Part shown: positions 41,208 to 49,916 of the stretch, one piece after another | How the letters are laid out: each line of letters starts with the position of its first letter | How positions within the stretch are numbered: position 1 is the first letter of the stretch | Assembly: GCA_965198025.1 (NCBI GenBank) | Contig: OZ240237.1 | Location: forward strand, 1-64,000 | Source: CAYWWM01 sp965198025 | GTDB lineage: Bacteria; Acidobacteriota; Terriglobia; 2-12-FULL-54-10 | Length of the DNA: 64,000 nucleotides | Reading direction: 5' to 3' | Notes under the pieces: generated by a model | The model's database searches: none | What the model was told of the DNA's origin: nothing | What the model saw: only the letters and a program-made list of their open reading frames with translations | Made by a program: the position numbers and the translations under genes

Positions 41208-42842
41208 CTATCGTACCGCCCGAACAGCCGGGGAGGATGCTTCCGCTTGCTTCCGCCTGGCCGCCGAATACGCGGAGCGCGCCGACCGCATGGCCACTTT
41301 GCGCCGCAGCCGCCGCCACGCAATCACAACGGACGTCACGCACAGCCCCGTACCGCCGAGCATCAGAACCAGCACGGTGAAGTCCCATGCCGGCCGGTAG
41401 CGGTAGAGCCAGGGCAGGTCGAACGAATGCAGCCCATTGTACAGCCAGCGGTTCCAGCGCCCGCCGCGGCCGTAGCTCCGCACGACCCGCCCCGTCCGTA
41501 GGTCCACGTAGTACATCGAGCCTTCGCTGTCGTCCAGGCGCACGAACAGCGCCGGCAGCAGCAATTGCCCCGCGCGGTCCACGTAATAGGCTTCGTATTC
41601 CTGGACGAGGCGGACCTCGGTCAGTGCGTGCGGCGTGGCGGCGCTCGCAACAACGTCCCGCACGTGGCCCGCGTCGAACTGCTCCTGCGGATGCCCCAGC
41701 ACCGGAATAATCAGCGACCGCTGCGGTGTCTCCGTTGCCAGGTAGACCGGCTTGCCGGCGAAGAACGCCAGCTCCGCTTCTTTCACGCGCAGCGACTGGC
41801 TCACGCGTGCCAGCGCTTCCCGGGGATGCTCGGCGGCAAACGCTTCCGGCCGCCACTCCGTCCCGCGCAACCCCTCCTGCAGATCGAAGCTTCCCCGTCC
41901 CCCGAGCCATGCAAACGGCCCCATAGACAACATGCCACTGAAGGCCCACGTGCAGGCAAACAGGCCGAAGATCAACCCCAGCATCGTGTGCCAGCGTTTC
42001 TGGCCCGAGTATGGGATGCTCGAACGGCCCTCCGGCGAGACCACTGCCCGCCAGAGTTTCCCGTGGGCATCCTTTGTCCCTGCCGGGCTTTCGGGAAATC
42101 GGAACCGTCGCTTCGACGGCGAACAGAGCCAGATTCCCACCACGATCCCGAACAGTGTCATCACCGTACCGATTCCCGACGACCACACCACGATGTCGTA
42201 CCACAGCGGCTGGTTCCTGCGCAACGGCGCGAAGTACAGCCAGTGCGGGATGGCCCCCAAGTATGCCCAGAACCGCGAGCTGCGCGTGGTGTGCTGCACC
42301 ACTTCGCCCGTCACCTGCGAGACGTATGCCACTTCGCCGTCCGGCCACCCGTACTGAAACAGCGGACGCAGCGCGGCATATCCCGAAAGCGTCCACTGGT
42401 CCGCTTCGTCGAGCAGTCCCTGAAACTCCGCTGTGTCCGCCGGCTGCCCGGTCCATGCGGACGCGATACGCAGCGCCCGCTCCGCCTCAATTTCCCCGGT
42501 TTCATAGATCGGTTCGCCGGTGTCCGCGTAGGCCACCAACTGGTCCGCGCCGTAGTGGAAGCGATATACCGGCCGCCCGTCAAGCATGTTGATCCGAACA
42601 CGATCCGGCGGCAGCCCAAGCTCCAGCCGCTGATAGGCCTCTTCCGGCGAGATGAGAATCCGGGATGCGTCGAGCGCATCTGCCCGTGCCAGGCTCGCCG
42701 TGCGGCTGATCTCCGGATAGCCCCAGTACATCATCACGATCCCGGAGATGAACCACACCAGGAACAGCGCGCAGAACGCCACACCCATCCAGCGATGGAT
42801 GAGCATGGCGTACTTGCGCAGTAGGATACCGGTCTTGGACAT
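41208..42842 (-). CDS. PepSY-associated membrane protein
   Basis: A 544-residue inner-membrane protein with four main helices: near 15-38 (MGVAFCALFLVWFISGIVMM), 215-245, 290-315 (LGLIFGLFACTWAFSGMLSM) and 490-515. Two PepSY-like domains lie between them on the periplasmic side. This is the PepSY_TM architecture found with TonB-dependent siderophore receptors, and some members reduce ferric siderophores through membrane hemes; conserved His residues in the helices (LIHRW, HTMLG, HSFDLPW) fit heme binding. It is the last gene of a leftward operon after the TonB receptor and a small anchored protein. The C-terminal 30 residues are Ala/Ser/Arg-rich. Confidence 0.85.
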   Translation of the reverse strand: MSKTGILLRKYAMLIHRWMGVAFCALFLVWFISGIVMMYWGYPEISRTASLARADALDASRILISPEEAYQRLELGLPPDRVRINMLDGRPVYRFHYGADQLVAYADTGEPIYETGEIEAERALRIASAWTGQPADTAEFQGLLDEADQWTLSGYAALRPLFQYGWPDGEVAYVSQVTGEVVQHTTRSSRFWAYLGAIPHWLYFAPLRRNQPLWYDIVVWSSGIGTVMTLFGIVVGIWLCSPSKRRFRFPESPAGTKDAHGKLWRAVVSPEGRSSIPYSGQKRWHTMLGLIFGLFACTWAFSGMLSMGPFAWLGGRGSFDLQEGLRGTEWRPEAFAAEHPREALARVSQSLRVKEAELAFFAGKPVYLATETPQRSLIIPVLGHPQEQFDAGHVRDVVASAATPHALTEVRLVQEYEAYYVDRAGQLLLPALFVRLDDSEGSMYYVDLRTGRVVRSYGRGGRWNRWLYNGLHSFDLPWLYRYRPAWDFTVLVLMLGGTGLCVTSVVIAWRRLRRKVAMRSARSAYSAARRKQAEASSPAVRAVR

Positions 42843-42871
42843 GGCAGACCCGCCCCCGGAGGAAACCAGCT

Positions 42872-43453
42872 TTACTGTTCTGGCAGCGTCGTCACGTCCA
42901 TGAGCTCGTAGGTCTTGGGAGGAGTCCCGTAGCGAAACTCCTGTGCAGAACTGAAAAAGCCGGAACTCGTGATCGTGATCGTGATCGGATGCTCCTCCAG
43001 ATTTTCCCAGTACCAGCCGTGGATTCCGGAAAATGGTGCCTTATAGCTTCCGTGTCCCCGTGCCTTCTCCGCCCTCTCGAAGAATTCAGCGTATCCCTGC
43101 GGCCCTCCTTCCGGCTCGCTGTGCATCTCCACCTTCACCGGCACGGATGCGACCCAGGAATAGACCATTGTATCGCCCTGTTCCATTCCATACTTGTATT
43201 CCACCCAATCGAGCGGCTCGAGCTTTATGACAATCGAATCCTGCTTGTACGTGTTTTGCTTCACCGTATGGGCTTCCGGGGTCGGAGTGGGCGCCCCCGG
43301 AGGCAATTGCTCCGTCTCCTGCGCCCCCCAGGCTCTCTCCGGTGGTCGGCCCTCGCCCGGGAAGGGAAGCAACAGCCCCAGAACCACCCCTGCGGCCAAC
43401 AGTCTGCCCCTCACCTTCTGCCTGCGTGCCCTTTGCATGTCTCCTATCCGCAT
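42872..43453 (-). CDS. Single-pass anchored periplasmic protein of the HGW-Y/F-W-x-N type
   Basis: A 193-residue product. An N-terminal membrane segment (RGRLLAAGVVLGLLLPFPG) is followed by a Pro-rich linker (LPPGAPTPTPEA) and a beta domain with LEPLDWVEYKYGMEQGDTMV, YSWVASVPVKVEMHSEP, KAPFSGIHGWYWENLEEHPI and TITITSSGFF. The GxHGWYWEN block recalls a bacterial family often labelled transmembrane anchor protein, found near metal or respiratory genes; its function is unknown. GGAGGG lies before the ATG. It sits between the TonB receptor (48 bases) and the PepSY protein (29 bases), so a role in uptake or export of the same ligand is likely. Confidence 0.65.
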   Translation of the reverse strand: MRIGDMQRARRQKVRGRLLAAGVVLGLLLPFPGEGRPPERAWGAQETEQLPPGAPTPTPEAHTVKQNTYKQDSIVIKLEPLDWVEYKYGMEQGDTMVYSWVASVPVKVEMHSEPEGGPQGYAEFFERAEKARGHGSYKAPFSGIHGWYWENLEEHPITITITSSGFFSSAQEFRYGTPPKTYELMDVTTLPEQ

Positions 43454-43501
43454 AGTCCCCTCCCTGACACTATTCTTCGCAAACGGTCTTGCCGGGTCCC
43501 T

Positions 43502-45898
43502 CTAATTGAACCGAAGCCGGATCGTGGTTGAAACATTGATCGGCTGCCCGGGGAAAACCAGATTGGAAAAATGTCCCGGCAGGAAATAGCGCTCCCGGTT
43601 GAACAGATTTTCCGCGTTCAGGCTCCATTCCCACAGTCTCTCGGCACGGTAACCCACGGCGCTCGAAAAGACTGTGAATCCGCCGATCCGAGCCGTGTTG
43701 TTGGTGTTTGCAAATTGCGATCCTACGTACCGCATGCCGATGCTGGCGTTGAACCCCGACGCAAAGTCCTTCCGCAGCCAGGCGTTGGCCGTGTGCTTCG
43801 GTACGTAGCGCGGCTGCAGTCCGGTCAGTCCCAGGTCATCGGCGTCCTCGAAGCGCGGCTGTGCGAAACCGTAGTTGAGCCACAAGTAGGTCCGCCCGCC
43901 CAGATCGGTGTTGACATCGAGCTCGACTCCCTGCGATCTCTGTTCTCCTACTTGGACGACAACGGGTCCGCCTTCGCGCAACCCAATGTTGTTCTGAATC
44001 AGGTAGTAGAACGCCAGGTTTGTATTCACTCGGCTGCCCAGACCCCGCCAGCGGTGCCCGATCTCATAGTTTCGCGCCGTGCGCGGATCTAGCTCCGATC
44101 CGTCCTCGGGAATGGTTCTCACCGGAGTGAACGAGCTGGACGTGCCGAAATAGAACTGCTGGTCGTATCCCGGCGAGTATACAAAGCCCGCCCGATAGGT
44201 GTATGCGGTCTGGTTCCGCTCCTGAATGCCGAAGATGTCGCTTGGATCGGACGTATAGTAGCGGTAGCGGTCGCGGTTGTAGTCGTCGAATCTCCCGCCT
44301 ACATTGATCTTTAATTGCGGCAGGATGTCGATCTGGTCCTGCCAGTAGAAGCTGTGAAACCGGTCTTCCACGAACGTCTTCCGCGCGATCGTGTCATTGT
44401 CCAGAGGTGCCTGCGTTTCTTGGAGCGTAGAGACGTTCATCGGAGCGACCGATGCCCAATAGCCGCACACGCATGAATTGTCCCCAGCCGTCACGTCCGT
44501 CCGGTAGTCGTCTTTCTGATACTCGTACCCGAGCACCACGTGGTGTTGACCGAACCCGTCGATGTACCCTGTCAGTTCCAACTGGTTCTGGATCGGCGTC
44601 CGGTGGTGATGGAAATCGAGTGGTTCACGAAAGACCTGGTTGTTCTCCGGATCGCCGTAGATTCCCTCGGTTACGAAATAGCGGTCGCTGGTTTTCTGTA
44701 CCAGGAAGCTGTTCCGGAACTCCCAGTTGGGCGCCAGGCTCAACGTGAACGCGGCCTGCGTTTGCGAGTCCCTGATCAGCGCCTCATCCTGCGGCAGGCT
44801 GAAGCGCAGCTCGGGTTTGTAGCTCGGCAGCCCCGTAATATTCAGCGGTACGCCCCCGTCACCGTCGAAGCGGTCGCGGTTGAGCGTTTCGTGCACAGTC
44901 AGGCGTGCCCGCTCGCCGATGTTCCAGGTGACCGACGGCGAGAGATTGAACCGATCCGCCCCGGCGCCCCGCCAGCCGTCCGCATGTTCGTAGCTGACCC
45001 CCAAGCGATAGAGGAGCGTGTCGTTTGCCGTTAGCGGACCCGTAAAGCCCCCAGCCACTTGGTGCGTGTTGAACCGGCCTCCCCGGTACTTGAAATCGTA
45101 TGCCCGGACCGGCTCCGGCTTCTTGCGGATCAGATTGATGGCGCCGCCTACCGCCCCACGGCCGTAGAGGATTGAACTGGGTCCCTTCAGCACCTCTACG
45201 CTCTGGATGTTATCTGTCTGCGTGGAGTAGCGGTTTCCTTGAAACCGCATTCCGTCGATTAGCATCGCATTCGAATCGTCACGGTCGCGATCCGTAAAGC
45301 CGCGGATTGTATACTGCTCGTAGACGCCGTACCACCGGAACGCCTGGACGCCGGACGCGTTCTTCAGCGCCTCGGCCAGCGAGTTGATCCCCTGCTGCTG
45401 CATCAGTTCCTGAGGAATCGAGCTGACCTGAACTGGGACGTCGTCGTTTGGCACGGACAGCCGCGTCGCCGTCGCCCGGCCCTCGACGGCGGTGACTGTT
45501 ACTGTCGTAGACACCCGGCCCACCGAGAACACCACGTCCACGGGTCCTGTATTGGGACCCAGCGCCACGTTGCGGACCAGAGGCTCAAAGCCCTCGCGGG
45601 TGAACGACAACTCGTAACTACCCGCCGTCAGACTGTCGAACCGGTAGTTGCCCATGTCGTCGGTCATCACCGTTCGCACCGCCGCCCCTGTGCCTGCTCC
45701 GCGCACTGTCACCATTGCATTCGGCACCACGCCGTCGGCGTCCCGAACGGTTCCGGAAATCGAAAGCTGTTGCGCGAAGCCCGCCGTTCCGCCAATCCAG
45801 ATCAACAATACTACACTCGAAAGCCTCGTCAGGAAGCTTCTCCGTGCCAACCGGAGCTCACTCTGGTCACGCCAATACCCTATGTCAAACTTCCTCAT
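43502..45898 (-). CDS. TonB-dependent siderophore receptor
   Basis: A 798-residue outer-membrane protein. A signal peptide (near 17-42) precedes a carboxypeptidase-regulatory-like beta domain (ISGTVRDADGVVPNAMVTVR, SLTAGSYELSFTREGFEPLV). Then come the plug (VSSIPQELMQQQGINSLAEA, LKNASGVQAFRWYGVYEQYT, IRGFTDRD, VEVLKGPSSILYGRGAVGGA) and a 22-strand barrel ending in FPGQPINVSTTIRLRFN with the terminal aromatic. The plug blocks are those of FhuA/FpvA-type siderophore receptors. GAGGT lies before ATG 45898, although the frame is open 37 codons further. It is probably iron-controlled, but no Fur box was found by eye. Confidence 0.92.
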   Translation of the reverse strand: MRKFDIGYWRDQSELRLARRSFLTRLSSVVLLIWIGGTAGFAQQLSISGTVRDADGVVPNAMVTVRGAGTGAAVRTVMTDDMGNYRFDSLTAGSYELSFTREGFEPLVRNVALGPNTGPVDVVFSVGRVSTTVTVTAVEGRATATRLSVPNDDVPVQVSSIPQELMQQQGINSLAEALKNASGVQAFRWYGVYEQYTIRGFTDRDRDDSNAMLIDGMRFQGNRYSTQTDNIQSVEVLKGPSSILYGRGAVGGAINLIRKKPEPVRAYDFKYRGGRFNTHQVAGGFTGPLTANDTLLYRLGVSYEHADGWRGAGADRFNLSPSVTWNIGERARLTVHETLNRDRFDGDGGVPLNITGLPSYKPELRFSLPQDEALIRDSQTQAAFTLSLAPNWEFRNSFLVQKTSDRYFVTEGIYGDPENNQVFREPLDFHHHRTPIQNQLELTGYIDGFGQHHVVLGYEYQKDDYRTDVTAGDNSCVCGYWASVAPMNVSTLQETQAPLDNDTIARKTFVEDRFHSFYWQDQIDILPQLKINVGGRFDDYNRDRYRYYTSDPSDIFGIQERNQTAYTYRAGFVYSPGYDQQFYFGTSSSFTPVRTIPEDGSELDPRTARNYEIGHRWRGLGSRVNTNLAFYYLIQNNIGLREGGPVVVQVGEQRSQGVELDVNTDLGGRTYLWLNYGFAQPRFEDADDLGLTGLQPRYVPKHTANAWLRKDFASGFNASIGMRYVGSQFANTNNTARIGGFTVFSSAVGYRAERLWEWSLNAENLFNRERYFLPGHFSNLVFPGQPINVSTTIRLRFN

Positions 45899-46066
45899 AG
45901 TCACCTCATTCTTTCTGACCCACCGAATCGTTCCCTGCGGCCGGCTGCCTAGTCGTTGCTTTCGCGCCATTCGGCCGTTGAGGGGCCGCACGCTCCTGCG
46001 GCGCTCCATGCGGAGCTGCCCACGAATGCTCAGCGCGAATGATTTGCTAGTTACGAACGATGGAGG

Positions 46067-46390
46067 TTAACTGAGGAATCTGGGAGGGTGGAACGGAACG
46101 GGAAGGGGAACGTCGGCCATCAGCTCAGCCGGGGGGGCGATGCTGGCTGGAGTCACTTCCAGAACCGCATGGTAGACCGGGGCAGATACCCTGTCCATCG
46201 TTGCACGCGGCGCCGTCAGCCAACCCTCGACGTCCTTGCAGTGCTGCATAGCGTTCCCTTCTTTGGTGTTGTGCGTGCAGAGTTCAATCGAGAGATAGAA
46301 ACGGCTCAGGTGGAATCCGAACACCACCACCATAGCCAGCGCAATAGCCCGCGCGGCAATCGAAACCCTCTGCTTCTGCCTTCTATCCAA
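46067..46390 (-). CDS. Small membrane protein at the head of the TonB operon
   Basis: A 107-residue product starting at TTG 46390, with AGGAG 6 bases before. One hydrophobic helix covers about residues 11-33 (ARAIALAMVVVFGFHLSRFY). After it come two cysteines and several His residues (IELCTHNTKEG, MQHCKDVEGW), then a Pro-rich end (VPLPVPFHPPRFLS). It could bind a metal through the Cys/His pairs, but the family is not recognised. It lies 168 bases before the TonB receptor on the same strand. The gene is short, so it is less certain than its neighbours. Confidence 0.5.
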   Translation of the reverse strand: MDRRQKQRVSIAARAIALAMVVVFGFHLSRFYLSIELCTHNTKEGNAMQHCKDVEGWLTAPRATMDRVSAPVYHAVLEVTPASIAPPAELMADVPLPVPFHPPRFLS

Positions 46391-46508
46391 TCAGAACTCC
46401 TGGTTACTTTCCGCTGACCTAAACTGCGATTGCAACTCTAACCTACCGAAATCCCCGCCGTCAAGGGTACTCCCCTTGCGCAACGAATCACTTCTCATTC
46501 CCCACTCA

Positions 46509-47603
46509 CTACGCACTGCTCCGGCACGCCAGCGCTTTGCGGGTGATTGTCGTGATCGGATGACGGTCCAAATCCTTTGCCGCGACCCAGCGAGAACCGG
46601 ACAGCTTTACCCCACTCTGAAGCCTCGCTGCATGGACCGTGATATCAAACTGGTTGCTCGTGATCGCGTGCCGCACCCGCCCGATGCGTTGTCCCAGGAC
46701 AATAAGTTTCGTAGGGATGCCTGGCGAGCCGAGCGGCTTCAGGGAGGCCCGGTTCAGCTCCCACATCGGCAGTTCCCAGAATCCCGCCATGAGCTTCGCG
46801 GACTTTGGCCTGCGGACCAGCAGGCACCGTCCAACGTCATCACAGATCAGTGCCGCCACGAACCGGCGCTCCCGCGGTTTCTCCGTCCGCCTCGGAGGAG
46901 GATAGCGATTCACCGCCATCTGCTTGTAAGCCAGGCACATTCGCCCCAGTGGACACACTGCGCAGCGAGGCTGCCCCGGCAGGCACACGATCGCTCCGAG
47001 CTCCATCATGGCCTGGTTGAAGTCTCCCGGGCGGCGTGGCGCGAGCAGTGCGTCCGCTAGCCCCTGAAATTTCCGCCGTCCCTTGCCGCTCTTGAAATCT
47101 TCCTTCAGCATGTAGAGACGGGAAAGCACCCTGGCTACGTTCCCATCCACAACCGCAAGCGGAATTCTGTAAGCGATGCTCAGCACGGCCCGCGCCGTGT
47201 ACTCACCCACCCCGGGTAGTTCTCGCGCCTCTGCATGGTTTCGTGGGAACTTGCCACCCCACTCCCGGTTGATCTTCTGCGCCGCCATGCGCATGTTTCG
47301 CACTCGCGAGTAGTATCCCAAGCCGCTCCAGGACGCGAGCAAAGTAGGTTCGTCCGCCGCGGCCAGTGCAGCGACACCGGGGAAGGTCTCAAGAAATTTG
47401 TCGTAGTAAGAAAGAACCGCCTGAACACGAGTCTGCTGCAGCATGACTTCGGAAAGCCAAATTCTGTAGGGGTCGCACGTATTCCGCCATGGAAGGTTCC
47501 GGCGGTTGCGGTCATACCAGCGGAGCAAACTGCGCCGCAACAGCGCGGCTTCGGGACGCTTGGAACTTACCTTGCCATTGCGGCGATTCCGCAAAGACGC
47601 CAT
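46509..47603 (-). CDS. mutY: A/G-specific adenine DNA glycosylase MutY
   Basis: A 364-residue product. The HhH-GPD fold is clear: DPYRIWLSEVMLQQTRVQAV with the catalytic Glu, LPGVGEYTARAVLSIAYRIP, VVDGNVARVLSRLY with the catalytic Asp, and the 4Fe-4S ligands in CLPGQPRCAVCPLGRMC. A C-terminal NUDIX-like domain recognises 8-oxoguanine. The enzyme removes adenine mispaired with 8-oxoG. ATG 47603 fits the family start (a basic tail precedes the core), though the ribosome site is poor and the frame is open further up. It follows the cytochrome gene by 37 bases. Confidence 0.94.
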   Translation of the reverse strand: MASLRNRRNGKVSSKRPEAALLRRSLLRWYDRNRRNLPWRNTCDPYRIWLSEVMLQQTRVQAVLSYYDKFLETFPGVAALAAADEPTLLASWSGLGYYSRVRNMRMAAQKINREWGGKFPRNHAEARELPGVGEYTARAVLSIAYRIPLAVVDGNVARVLSRLYMLKEDFKSGKGRRKFQGLADALLAPRRPGDFNQAMMELGAIVCLPGQPRCAVCPLGRMCLAYKQMAVNRYPPPRRTEKPRERRFVAALICDDVGRCLLVRRPKSAKLMAGFWELPMWELNRASLKPLGSPGIPTKLIVLGQRIGRVRHAITSNQFDITVHAARLQSGVKLSGSRWVAAKDLDRHPITTITRKALACRSSA

Positions 47604-47640
47604 GGGCGTGTGAACGAAGAAAAGGCTCCTCCGGCCGGAA

Positions 47641-48186
47641 TTAGCGAGAGGGACCCTGCCAGTCCGGCCGGGCGTCGGGAACAAACCCGTCACGATTGGG
47701 CATGCCGACCTCTGGCAGGCTCTCACGGTCGAGGACCGTGGTTTCCTCGATGATGCCGTTGCGAGAAAGAATGAACGCAGTGAGAGCATAGACCTGATTC
47801 GGGGTGAGCGAGCCAGGACTGTTTACCGGCATGGCGCGGTTGATGAAGTCCCACAGAGTGGTCGCATACGGCCAGTAGCTTCCGACCGTCTTCACGGGCC
47901 GGTCGCTGTCCAGCGTACCCTGTCCGCCGACGAGGCGGTCATTCGGTCCTTCCGTTCCCGTAGCCCCGTGGCAGGTGGCGCAATGTTGCGCGTAGACCGC
48001 GGCACCTTCCCGGGCTGTTCCCCGTCCGGGCGGAAGCTCTTTTCCCTCCGGGCCGATCGCGATGTCATAGGAGCGGATCTCCTCGGCGCTCGGAGTTCTG
48101 CCGACTCCATAGTTCGGCGACTGCGCGTTGGCGACAACGCACAAAATTGTGACCATTGCACAAAGCGAAGAGCTAAGCCAGTGCAT
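47641..48186 (-). CDS. Cytochrome c subunit of a sulfite/sulfane dehydrogenase
   Basis: A 181-residue exported protein (signal peptide 1-22, ending ANAQS). The single heme-c site is CATCH at 69-73, in GAAVYAQHCATCHGATGTEG, and a Met ligand is likely in RAMPVNSPGSLTPNQVYALT. The blocks SYDIAIGPEGKELPPGRGTA and GSYWPYATTLWDFINRAMP are those of SoxD/SorB-like cytochromes that take electrons from a molybdenum sulfite dehydrogenase. It overlaps the upstream SoxC-like gene by 14 bases, so the two subunits are coupled. No other sox gene is near, so the substrate is probably sulfite. Confidence 0.88.
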   Translation of the reverse strand: MHWLSSSLCAMVTILCVVANAQSPNYGVGRTPSAEEIRSYDIAIGPEGKELPPGRGTAREGAAVYAQHCATCHGATGTEGPNDRLVGGQGTLDSDRPVKTVGSYWPYATTLWDFINRAMPVNSPGSLTPNQVYALTAFILSRNGIIEETTVLDRESLPEVGMPNRDGFVPDARPDWQGPSR

Positions 48187-49387
48187 TCTGCACACTCCCG
48201 TCGGGATGGATTCTCCAGGGATGGATGTGGCTGGCGTGATAGTTATAACTGGCGCCCCGAACTCGCAGCATTTCGTCCAGGGTAGGCTGATACCCTCCCT
48301 GATCATCCGTGCAGCGGGACTGCAGAAGAGTCTCTCGTCCATCCCAATTCCAGGCCAGGCGGAAACGCGTATGGGCCATACGCAGCACGGGCTGCTGCAG
48401 TTCGGCGGACGTCCAGGTAGCTCCGCCGTCGGTGGAAACTTCAACGCGACGGATAGCCCCGCGGCCGGACCACGCGAGTCCGCTAATCTCATAGAACCCC
48501 GGCCCACGCAACTGTTGCCCTCCAGAGGGAAACGTGACAACCGATTTTGGGTCCATTTCAAAGGTAAACTGACGGGCTCTGCCGTCCGGCAACAGGTCAC
48601 TGTACTTGGAAGTCTCCTCGCGCGTCATGTACGGCTGGTCCACAACTTTGATCTGCCGCAGCCACTTGACGTTGATGTTTCCCTCCCAGCCGGGGATCAG
48701 GAGGCGCAGCGGATAGCCTTGCTCCGGGCGCAGTGCTTCCCCGTTCTGGCCGTAGGCCACGAGGACGTCGTCCATGGCCTTCGTCAGCGGAACGCTGCGG
48801 GTCATCTTGACGGCGTCGGCGCCCTCTGCAACGAGCCAGCTTGCTCCGGGCTGCACACCCGCCTCGCGGAGCAACAGCGCCAGCGGTACGCCAGTCCATT
48901 CGCTGCAACTCGTCATGCCGTGCGTGCCCTGGACGTTGGCAGAAGCTCTCCGTCCGGGATTGGAATTCCCGGAGCATTCTACAAAGTGAATCCGCGACTC
49001 AGACGGCAGGTGCTCCAAATCCTCGACGGTGAAAATCAGAGGGCGGTCCACGAGGCCGTGAATCAGGAGGCGGTGCTGCCGGGGGTCAATCTCCGGGACA
49101 CGCGCGTGATGTCGTTCGAAGTGGAGCGATGACGGTGTGATGATTCCCCTTAAATCCTGCAGCGGAGTCAGTGATGACGTGACACGGCCCGAACCTGTCC
49201 AGATACGCCGTTTCGTTTCAAACCGTGAAGGCTCGCCCACAGCGCGCACAAAGCCCGCCGAGAGATTCTCAATCTCACCGTCCGACTGGGACTGCCCGCT
49301 AAGAGGACGAACTCCTCCAGCGGCCAGACCGGCCAGGGCGACGCTTCCTTTGAGGAACTTTCTCCGTCCAGCCTTTTGGGGACTCAT
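48173..49387 (-). CDS. SoxC-like molybdopterin sulfite/sulfane dehydrogenase
   Basis: A 404-residue product with a Tat signal (GRRKFLKGSVALAG). The molybdopterin-binding sulfite oxidase fold has the Mo-ligating Cys138 in HFVECSGNSNPGR, followed by GTHGMTSCSEWTGVPLALLL, LLIPGWEGNINVKWLRQIKV, and the dimer domain ISGLAWSGRGAIRRVEVSTD-GG. The C-terminal HIHPWRIHPDGS is typical of SoxC. It oxidises sulfite or sulfane sulfur in the periplasm and passes electrons to the overlapping cytochrome. ATG 49387 has AGGAGGAA before it and gives a correct Tat peptide; the frame is open 30 codons further. Confidence 0.92.
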   Translation of the reverse strand: MSPQKAGRRKFLKGSVALAGLAAGGVRPLSGQSQSDGEIENLSAGFVRAVGEPSRFETKRRIWTGSGRVTSSLTPLQDLRGIITPSSLHFERHHARVPEIDPRQHRLLIHGLVDRPLIFTVEDLEHLPSESRIHFVECSGNSNPGRRASANVQGTHGMTSCSEWTGVPLALLLREAGVQPGASWLVAEGADAVKMTRSVPLTKAMDDVLVAYGQNGEALRPEQGYPLRLLIPGWEGNINVKWLRQIKVVDQPYMTREETSKYSDLLPDGRARQFTFEMDPKSVVTFPSGGQQLRGPGFYEISGLAWSGRGAIRRVEVSTDGGATWTSAELQQPVLRMAHTRFRLAWNWDGRETLLQSRCTDDQGGYQPTLDEMLRVRGASYNYHASHIHPWRIHPDGSVQNALA

Positions 49388-49916
49388 GTGGATTCCTCCT
49401 TCGGAAATCCTTACTGACGACGGGCAAGACGATACAGCCCGCCGCACGTAGTCTGTTTGCGGCATGACCGGAGCCATGCCCTGACTCTCTCTTTGCGGGA
49501 TTTTACGCCCACAGCTCGTTCACGTCAAACTGATGAGAAGTAAGACGCTTCCGGTCGCGTCATAAATTTGCCAGCAACAAGGGGCCGGTCAGAATTGAGC
49601 CCGGCTAGCCATTGAAGTGGTACCGAATTGCCGCTTAACCTACACACTCTTCTGCTCAGAGCAAACCACGGGAAACCTTGGGATGCAGAGCCACGGGGCT
49701 GAAGAAAGTCGCCTGGCGCTTGGAGAGCTTGGCGGAAACGATATCGTCGAGATTCTCATTCGGGACGGGGGCAGCAATGCAATGCTTTAGATTGCGGCTC
49801 CAGCCAACCTCAGGAATGGGAACCATCAAACACACCAACAGAACCCGCAAGACTTCACAAGGGACCGTGGAATCAAGCCTTCAGCCTGTCATCTCGAGAT
49901 TGTGCTGTGACCGCGG
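49388..49916. other. 529-base gap with no recognised gene
   Basis: The region separates the SoxC-like gene start from the end of the hopanoid operon. A 64-codon frame on the minus strand (49656-49850) has a weakly protein-like sequence (PNENLDDIVSAKLSKRQATF) but no ribosome site and no recognised family. The promoter of the sox-like pair should lie at 49390-49500. No repeat or terminator is obvious. Confidence 0.5.

Noticed and set aside
49656..49850. 64-codon frame in the gap before the SoxC-like gene
   Set aside because: It has no ribosome site and no recognised family; kept only as a note in the gap entry.
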